In this document: one piece after another, positions 1 through 3,075 of the stretch
Numbering within the stretch: position 1 is the stretch's first letter
Layout: every line of letters starts with the position of its first letter
Assembly (NCBI GenBank): GCA_040757115.1
Contig: JBFLYA010000257.1
Span: forward strand, 1 to 5,316
Reading direction: 5' to 3'
Origin: a bacterium
GTDB lineage: Bacteria > UBA9089 > CG2-30-40-21 > SBAY01
DNA length: 5,316 nucleotides
Made by a program: the position numbers and the translations under genes
The notes under the pieces: generated by a model
The model's database searches: none
The model's input: only the letters and a program-made list of their open reading frames with translations
Told to the model about the DNA's origin: nothing

Positions 1-34
1 GAGGGGTATGAGGGTCGGAGGGGTATGAGGGTCG
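1..34. repeat. 17-bp tandem direct repeat, two perfect copies
   Basis: The unit GAGGGGTATGAGGGTCG occurs at 1-17 and again, without a mismatch, at 18-34. The array begins at the window edge, so further copies may lie upstream. The end of the second unit (AGGGTCG, 28-34) is inverted relative to CGACCCT at 62-68, and the similarity continues loosely into the CTCCCTC that follows, so the array also forms one arm of an imperfect inverted repeat. No coding role is apparent. Confidence 0.85.
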
Positions 35-531
35 CATCTTGAATTGTGAATTATCTCTGTTCGACCCTTCTCCCTCTTAACTCTCTATATTTTTAGACAA
101 TTATGTCCATTTGGCTTGCCTTCCCTTATTTCTTATGATAAAATGGGAAAAAATAGAATATGAAAATTCTACCTCATCCTTCATTTAATGTCCCATAGGG
201 ACAATATATCGGTAAATGGCTTTCCACAAATTTTCTACCAATATATCGTTCCTACGGAACTGATTGATTTATCTATCTATTCCTACCGATATTATGTTCC
301 TAACGGAACGATTATTCTCATACCTTATTTATGGGTATTATCCTATGTAAACTTCCAGTTAATAACCGCTATAATTGGTTATTTGGATGCATTATTTCCC
401 TCCCCAATTTAAAACTTAGTATTGGGTTAAGTAAGTTCTTTCACAGTTTAAGGGATATACCATTACAAGATGTGTTCCCTTCCATCTCTCCATCATTTAT
501 CTTTGACCATACCTCTATCTTTTGCTTAAAA
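35..531. other. AT-rich intergenic stretch without a credible gene
   Basis: This stretch is visibly AT-rich. Short open frames cross it (188-412 and 331-561, plus strand), but they read straight through palindromic repeats, have no ribosome binding site and encode low-complexity residues unlike a protein family. Besides the hairpin-repeat cluster it holds a 7-bp stem AATAACC/GGTTATT (361-367 with 377-383, 9-base loop). A minus-strand open stretch at 441-536 has no start codon and is not called. I see no promoter or RNA gene here. Confidence 0.6.
190..309. repeat. Cluster of three degenerate hairpin repeats (REP/BIME-like)
   Basis: Three copies share one design: a 5-bp hairpin GTYCC-(3-4 nt)-GGRAC followed by a tail close to ATATATYGGTA. 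Copy A is on the plus strand (190-214, hairpin GTCCC/GGGAC). Copies B (236-260) and C (284-309) are on the minus strand, with hairpin GTTCC/GGAAC. A and B therefore face each other as an inverted pair about 20 bp apart, and B and C are direct repeats. Paired hairpins with a conserved tail recall bacterial REP/BIME elements, and similar motifs are, from memory, dispersed in several environmental phyla. No transposase is present in the window, so the family assignment is tentative. Confidence 0.75.
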
Positions 532-605
532 GGAATGTTGGGGTCAGACCGTGAATGTTGAATGTAGAAGAAACTGCTTTCTACATTCAAGGTCTGACCC
601 TAATC
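532..605. repeat. 74-bp palindromic element, copy 1 (MITE/REP-like)
   Basis: This copy is identical base for base to 1765-1838. It folds into a long interrupted hairpin. The outer arms are GGGTCAGACC (541-550) and GGTCTGACCC (591-600). The inner arms are 558-569 and 579-590, a perfect 12-bp match, with a loop at 570-578. Seven unpaired bases (551-557) interrupt only the left side and look like a duplication, since TGAATGT occurs twice in tandem at 552-565. There is no ORF inside. The structure fits a non-autonomous element moved in trans, possibly by a REP-associated Y1 transposase, although none is visible here. Confidence 0.85.
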
Positions 606-655
606 TTATCTTTATCGCCCCACCGTTTTAATTTAAAAATTATTTCACAAAAAGT

Positions 656-684
656 TTGACTTTTTTGATTAAATTAAGTATAAT
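656..684 (+). promoter_or_regulatory. Sigma-70-type promoter for the small protein/nucleotidyltransferase operon
   Basis: TTGACT (656-661) and TATAAT (679-684) are separated by exactly 17 bp, which is nearly the bacterial housekeeping consensus. The surroundings are AT-rich. Transcription would begin near 691-693, leaving a leader of about 75 nt before the ATG at 767. This is the only strong promoter I can see in the window, and it points at the two-gene operon. Confidence 0.85.
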
Positions 685-747
685 ACAGGTATGTTGAAAC
701 ATTTTGGATAAAAAATTGTAACCTGTGCAGGTAACTTTAGACCTGTG
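685..747 (+). promoter_or_regulatory. Candidate operator/leader with repeated ACCTGT boxes
   Basis: ACCTGTG occurs at 721-727 and again at 741-747, 20 bp apart, about two helical turns. The first copy is half of a palindrome, ACCTG-TG-CAGGT (721-732). The inverse, ACAGGT, lies at 685-690, touching the -10 element and the start of transcription. The leader also contains the palindrome ATGTT-GA-AACAT (691-702). Phased boxes around a transcription start suggest a repressor site, possibly autoregulation by the operon's own proteins. The motifs are short and this is inference; an RNA pairing of 685-690 with 721-726 is an alternative. Confidence 0.35.
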
Positions 748-753
748 TCCGAA

Positions 754-759
754 AAGGAG
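754..759 (+). promoter_or_regulatory. Ribosome binding site that fixes the start of the 64-aa gene
   Basis: AAGGAG ends seven bases before the ATG at 767. An in-frame ATG at 725 has no such site and would give 14 extra residues, and the in-frame ATG at 842 also lacks one. The start at 767 is therefore preferred. Confidence 0.85.
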
Positions 760-766
760 ATTGAAG

Positions 767-961
767 ATGAAGGAACTTTTTAAAAACAGACCATATTTGG
801 AAGGAAATATGATTGAAGAAGAAACTTTAGATTGGTACAATATGTCTCCTGTAGAACGTTTTATTGAATCTCAGAAACTATGGGAGGTCTTTGTGCTTCT
901 TGGAGGAAATTATGAGCCAGAGCCCGATAGCCAGAGTCCTTTCCACTTTTTTAAAACATAA
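767..961 (+). CDS. Small acidic protein, putative partner/antitoxin of the downstream nucleotidyltransferase
   Basis: Encodes 64 residues. The N-terminal part is charged (residues 1-25), followed by a predicted amphipathic helix around MSPVERFIESQKLWEVF (26-42). The C-terminal signature is LGGNYEPEPDSQSPFHF (45-61). I recall similar short proteins with a PEPD-QSPF tail encoded just ahead of minimal nucleotidyltransferases in many bacteria, but I know no characterised member. There is no signal peptide, membrane segment or DNA-binding motif. It is the first gene of the operon behind the 656-684 promoter, and its last 50 bp overlap the next gene in another frame. Small size, acidity, first position and translational coupling suit an antitoxin or accessory subunit. 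That role is inferred from context only. Confidence 0.8.
   Translation: MKELFKNRPYLEGNMIEEETLDWYNMSPVERFIESQKLWEVFVLLGGNYEPEPDSQSPFHFFKT
902..906 (+). promoter_or_regulatory. Ribosome binding site inside the upstream gene, fixing the nucleotidyltransferase start
   Basis: GGAGG ends five bases before the ATG at 912. The same bases are part of the Gly46-Gly47 codons (GGA GGA) of the upstream protein. The longer in-frame start at 864 has no comparable site and would add 16 residues that do not resemble the family, so 912 is chosen. The arrangement implies translational coupling of the two genes. Confidence 0.8.
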
Positions 962-1667
962 GGTAAAAGCCTTGTTGATTGGAGGGCAGGCATGTATTCT
1001 TTATGGAGCAGCAGAATTTAGCCGTGACATTGACATAACAATTATGCTCTCTCCTGAAAATCTTAAAAATCTCAAGATTGCTTTAGATGACCTTAAGGCT
1101 GAAAGAATTTTTGTCCCTGATATTTCTGAAGAGATATTATTGAAAGGGCATGCCTGTCATTTTCGATGTCAGAGAGAAGATATAAAAGGGTTGAGGATTG
1201 ATATTATAGGGATAATGCGGGGGGTAAGTTCCTTTCCTGAGTTATGGAAACATCGAGAAGAGGTTGAGTTACCTGAAATAGGAAAAGTAGCCGTAATAGG
1301 TCTTCCTGAGCTTGTTAAGGCTAAGAAAACCCAGCGAGATAAAGATTGGTTAATGATTAGACGCCTAATTGAAGGAGATATTTATAGGGCATCTGTTAAT
1401 CCACCACAAGACAAAGTATGTTTCTGGCTCCTTGAATGTAGAACACCAGAATTGTTAATATCATTGGCTAACAAATATACTCTTATTGCTTCGCAACTGG
1501 TGGAAAGACATCCACTTTTGCAATTTGCTATTGAAGGTAAGAGAGAGGAAATTCAAAAGCTTCTACGGGAAGAAGAGGATAAAGAAAGAATTCTCGACCA
1601 GCAATATTGGGCGCCACTGAAAGCCGAACTGGAGGTATGGCGACATAACATCGATAAGAACAGGTAA
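912..1667 (+). CDS. Minimal nucleotidyltransferase-fold protein (AbiEii/DUF6036-like)
   Basis: Encodes 251 residues. After a short helix, LLIGGQACILYG (21-32) supplies the Gly-Gly signature of the polymerase-beta-type nucleotidyltransferase fold. RDIDITI (38-44) gives the metal-binding pair Asp39 and Asp41, and LRIDIIG (94-100) gives the third carboxylate, Asp97. IGLPELVKAKK follows, as in AbiEii-like and DUF6036 proteins, then a helical, charged C-terminus containing DQQYWAPLKAELE. All expected acidic residues are present, so the enzyme is probably active, transferring a nucleotide to an unknown RNA or protein target; some relatives are toxins of conflict systems. The start at 912 overlaps the 64-aa gene by 50 bp. 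Translation ends at in-frame tandem stops (TAA TAG, 1665-1670). Base composition is lower in GC than in the minus-strand genes, which is compatible with transfer. The fold is well supported; substrate and toxin role are not. Confidence 0.88.
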   Translation: MSQSPIARVLSTFLKHKVKALLIGGQACILYGAAEFSRDIDITIMLSPENLKNLKIALDDLKAERIFVPDISEEILLKGHACHFRCQREDIKGLRIDIIGIMRGVSSFPELWKHREEVELPEIGKVAVIGLPELVKAKKTQRDKDWLMIRRLIEGDIYRASVNPPQDKVCFWLLECRTPELLISLANKYTLIASQLVERHPLLQFAIEGKREEIQKLLREEEDKERILDQQYWAPLKAELEVWRHNIDKNR

Positions 1668-1740
1668 TAGTTCACGACACATAAATTAATGGTTTATCTC
1701 TAACAATTTTCGATTTTTAATTTCAAAGTAACTATTCTGC

Positions 1741-1764
1741 CACTGATTAACACGGATTAGCACG
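1741..1764. repeat. 10-bp tandem degenerate repeat next to the second 74-bp element
   Basis: GATTAACACG (1745-1754) is followed directly by GATTAGCACG (1755-1764), one mismatch apart, preceded by CACT (1741-1744). The second unit abuts the 74-bp element at 1765. From memory, the phrase resembles a motif widely scattered in intergenic DNA of environmental bacteria, so this may be a remnant of another dispersed element. The rest of the gap after the nucleotidyltransferase gene (1668-1740) shows nothing I can name. Confidence 0.6.
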
Positions 1765-1838
1765 GGAATGTTGGGGTCAGACCGTGAATGTTGAATGTAG
1801 AAGAAACTGCTTTCTACATTCAAGGTCTGACCCTAATC
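1765..1838. repeat. 74-bp palindromic element, copy 2 (MITE/REP-like)
   Basis: This is a perfect duplicate of 532-605 in the same orientation. Outer arms are 1774-1783 with 1824-1833, inner arms 1791-1802 with 1812-1823, and the loop is 1803-1811. It shares the same seven-base asymmetric insert (1784-1790). It lies between two convergent genes and ends one base before the stop codon of the TPR gene, so the hairpin would be transcribed at the 3' end of that mRNA. No U-tract follows on either strand, so it is not a standard intrinsic terminator, although it may protect or terminate transcripts. No obvious target-site duplication flanks it. Confidence 0.85.
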
Positions 1839-2966
1839 CTACAACTCTCTGTATCTTTCAATCTGATTACTGTATGCCGGATGTTTGTCCTTAAAACGAT
1901 GAAGATCAAAGAGCACCAGGTGCTTGATGTCTGCTTTTGTCGCTATCTCAATTGCCTTTGCCTCCTGGGCATATTTATCTGCCTCCTCCTGTCTGCCTGA
2001 AAGAAAATGAGTCACAGAAAGGCTTAACAGGGCGTAATATCTCTTTTCCTCAATACTGTAGAGTGACACAGCTTCTCTTCCTGCCTCAAAAAACCAAACA
2101 CCATTATTCTTATCAAGCTTTGCAATGTTATCATCATTAATCAGACTCACAAGCCTGTCCTGGTATCTAACTGCCATGTCAAGATCACCCATCAACCAGT
2201 AGGCAATTGCTATCTCACAGTATGTCAGGAGAAATTCATAATCCAGGGTCAGGATCAGTTGGTAATTCTCTATGGCATTGCGATAATCCCCTTTTTTCAG
2301 GTAAAGGTAAGCCAGATTATCCAGGTAATGCTCATTCCATTTGGAAAGACGCACTGCCTGTTTGTACATCTTAAGGGCATCTTCTGTTTTGTTTTGCTTC
2401 TGATAGATAATTCCCAATCCAAAATAGGCTGAGGCTGTTTCTGTGGCAGATTTCAGGGCTTTTTTATAGTACCCCTCAGCCATTGCCATATTATCTAAGC
2501 TGGCATAGAGATCACCCATCAGGACAAGGGCATGGGGGTCTTCCCTGTCCTCTTCTAAAATAAATTCAATCTGCCTTTCAACAACCTCAGGGATATAATC
2601 CTCCCCCCTCATGTATTCATACACTTCTGTTTTAAAGATACCCATCTGTGCCTCAGGGTTCATCTTATCCAGATTCAGAACATTATTAAATTCCCTTTTT
2701 GCGGCTTTGTAGCGGCTGTTGTCGAGAAAGGATTTGCCAAGTTTAAGATGGCGTTTTACCATCTCCTTCTGATTCTTTAGCTTGGCTAACTTTTCATCAT
2801 ATTCAGCCTGTTCCACGGCAATTCTTTTCAGGGGATGAAATATCGATACCTTATATATAACCCCTGCTATCAACATGGCAATAATAGAAAGGGATACACA
2901 AAGTACCGGTAAATGGGTATTTATCCAATTGATAGTTTTTGATGTTTTTTGAAGGATATTGTTCAT
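1839..2966 (-). CDS. Membrane-anchored tetratricopeptide-repeat (TPR) protein
   Basis: Encodes 375 residues. A hydrophilic N-terminus is followed by one hydrophobic segment (about 19-38) lacking a cleavage motif, so it is probably a signal anchor. Next comes a charged, possibly coiled-coil linker (47-72). TPR units follow at about 70-103, 144-177, 178-211, 212-245, 246-279 and 309-342; the best are GDLYASLDNMAMAEGYYKKA and LAYLYLKKGDYRNAIENYQ. There is no catalytic domain, so it is probably a protein-protein scaffold at the inner membrane; which side the TPRs face is unclear. An in-frame stop lies just upstream (2973-2975), so the ATG at 2964-2966 is the earliest start, although no good ribosome binding site precedes it. 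It lies 109 bp after the caspase gene in the same direction and may share its transcript. The stop codon abuts the 74-bp repeat. Confidence 0.88.
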   Translation of the reverse strand: MNNILQKTSKTINWINTHLPVLCVSLSIIAMLIAGVIYKVSIFHPLKRIAVEQAEYDEKLAKLKNQKEMVKRHLKLGKSFLDNSRYKAAKREFNNVLNLDKMNPEAQMGIFKTEVYEYMRGEDYIPEVVERQIEFILEEDREDPHALVLMGDLYASLDNMAMAEGYYKKALKSATETASAYFGLGIIYQKQNKTEDALKMYKQAVRLSKWNEHYLDNLAYLYLKKGDYRNAIENYQLILTLDYEFLLTYCEIAIAYWLMGDLDMAVRYQDRLVSLINDDNIAKLDKNNGVWFFEAGREAVSLYSIEEKRYYALLSLSVTHFLSGRQEEADKYAQEAKAIEIATKADIKHLVLFDLHRFKDKHPAYSNQIERYREL

Positions 2967-2980
2967 AGTTTTTCAAGTTA

Positions 2981-3057
2981 AGCTGTTCGTCGTAACCCGG
3001 TTTAGCGGGTGCTCTCAGCAGAAACAACCGCATAAATGCGGTTACTACGAACAAACT
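2981..3057. repeat. Palindromic intergenic element with two internal hairpins (MITE-like)
   Basis: The terminal inverted repeats GTTCGTCGTAACC (2985-2997) and GGTTACTACGAAC (3040-3052) match at 12 of 13 positions, and the pairing continues loosely outward. Inside are two stems: ACCCG/CGGGT (2995-2999 with 3006-3010) and the perfect 8-bp AACCGCAT/ATGCGGTT (3026-3033 with 3036-3043). It nearly fills the gap between the caspase and TPR genes. From memory, GTTCGTAGTAACCGC-type palindromes are dispersed in several environmental bacteria. Read on the minus strand, the 8-bp stem is followed by GTTTCT, a poor U-tract, so it could attenuate or process the joint transcript; this is not certain. Confidence 0.8.
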
Positions 3058-3075
3058 TTCAAATTCCTACCAGCA

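Noticed and set aside
1-309. CRISPR array, suggested by repeated short palindromic units.
   Set aside because: Units are few, differ in orientation and sequence, lack regular spacers, and no cas gene is present.
441-536. Minus-strand open stretch of about 31 codons (IPFKQKIEVWSKINDGEMEG and onward) that looks protein-like and could be a relic of a transposase or other gene.
   Set aside because: It has no start codon, its upstream frame is repeat DNA, and I recognise no family. It may be a decayed fragment but cannot be supported.
188-561. Overlapping plus-strand open frames (188-412 and 331-561).
   Set aside because: They run through palindromic repeats, lack ribosome binding sites and resemble no protein family.
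640-840. Minus-strand open frame across the operon promoter.
   Set aside because: It is antisense to a strong promoter and a well-supported start, has no signals of its own, and is AT-rich chance coding.
1765-1838. Intrinsic terminator for the convergent genes.
   Set aside because: The hairpin is strong, but no run of T follows it on either strand, and the identical copy at 532-605 does not follow a gene. It is better described as a dispersed element.
1788-2140. Plus-strand frames (1788-2000, 1937-2140) beginning in the second 74-bp repeat or opposite the TPR gene.
   Set aside because: They are shadows of the TPR coding sequence on the opposite strand, with no ribosome binding sites.
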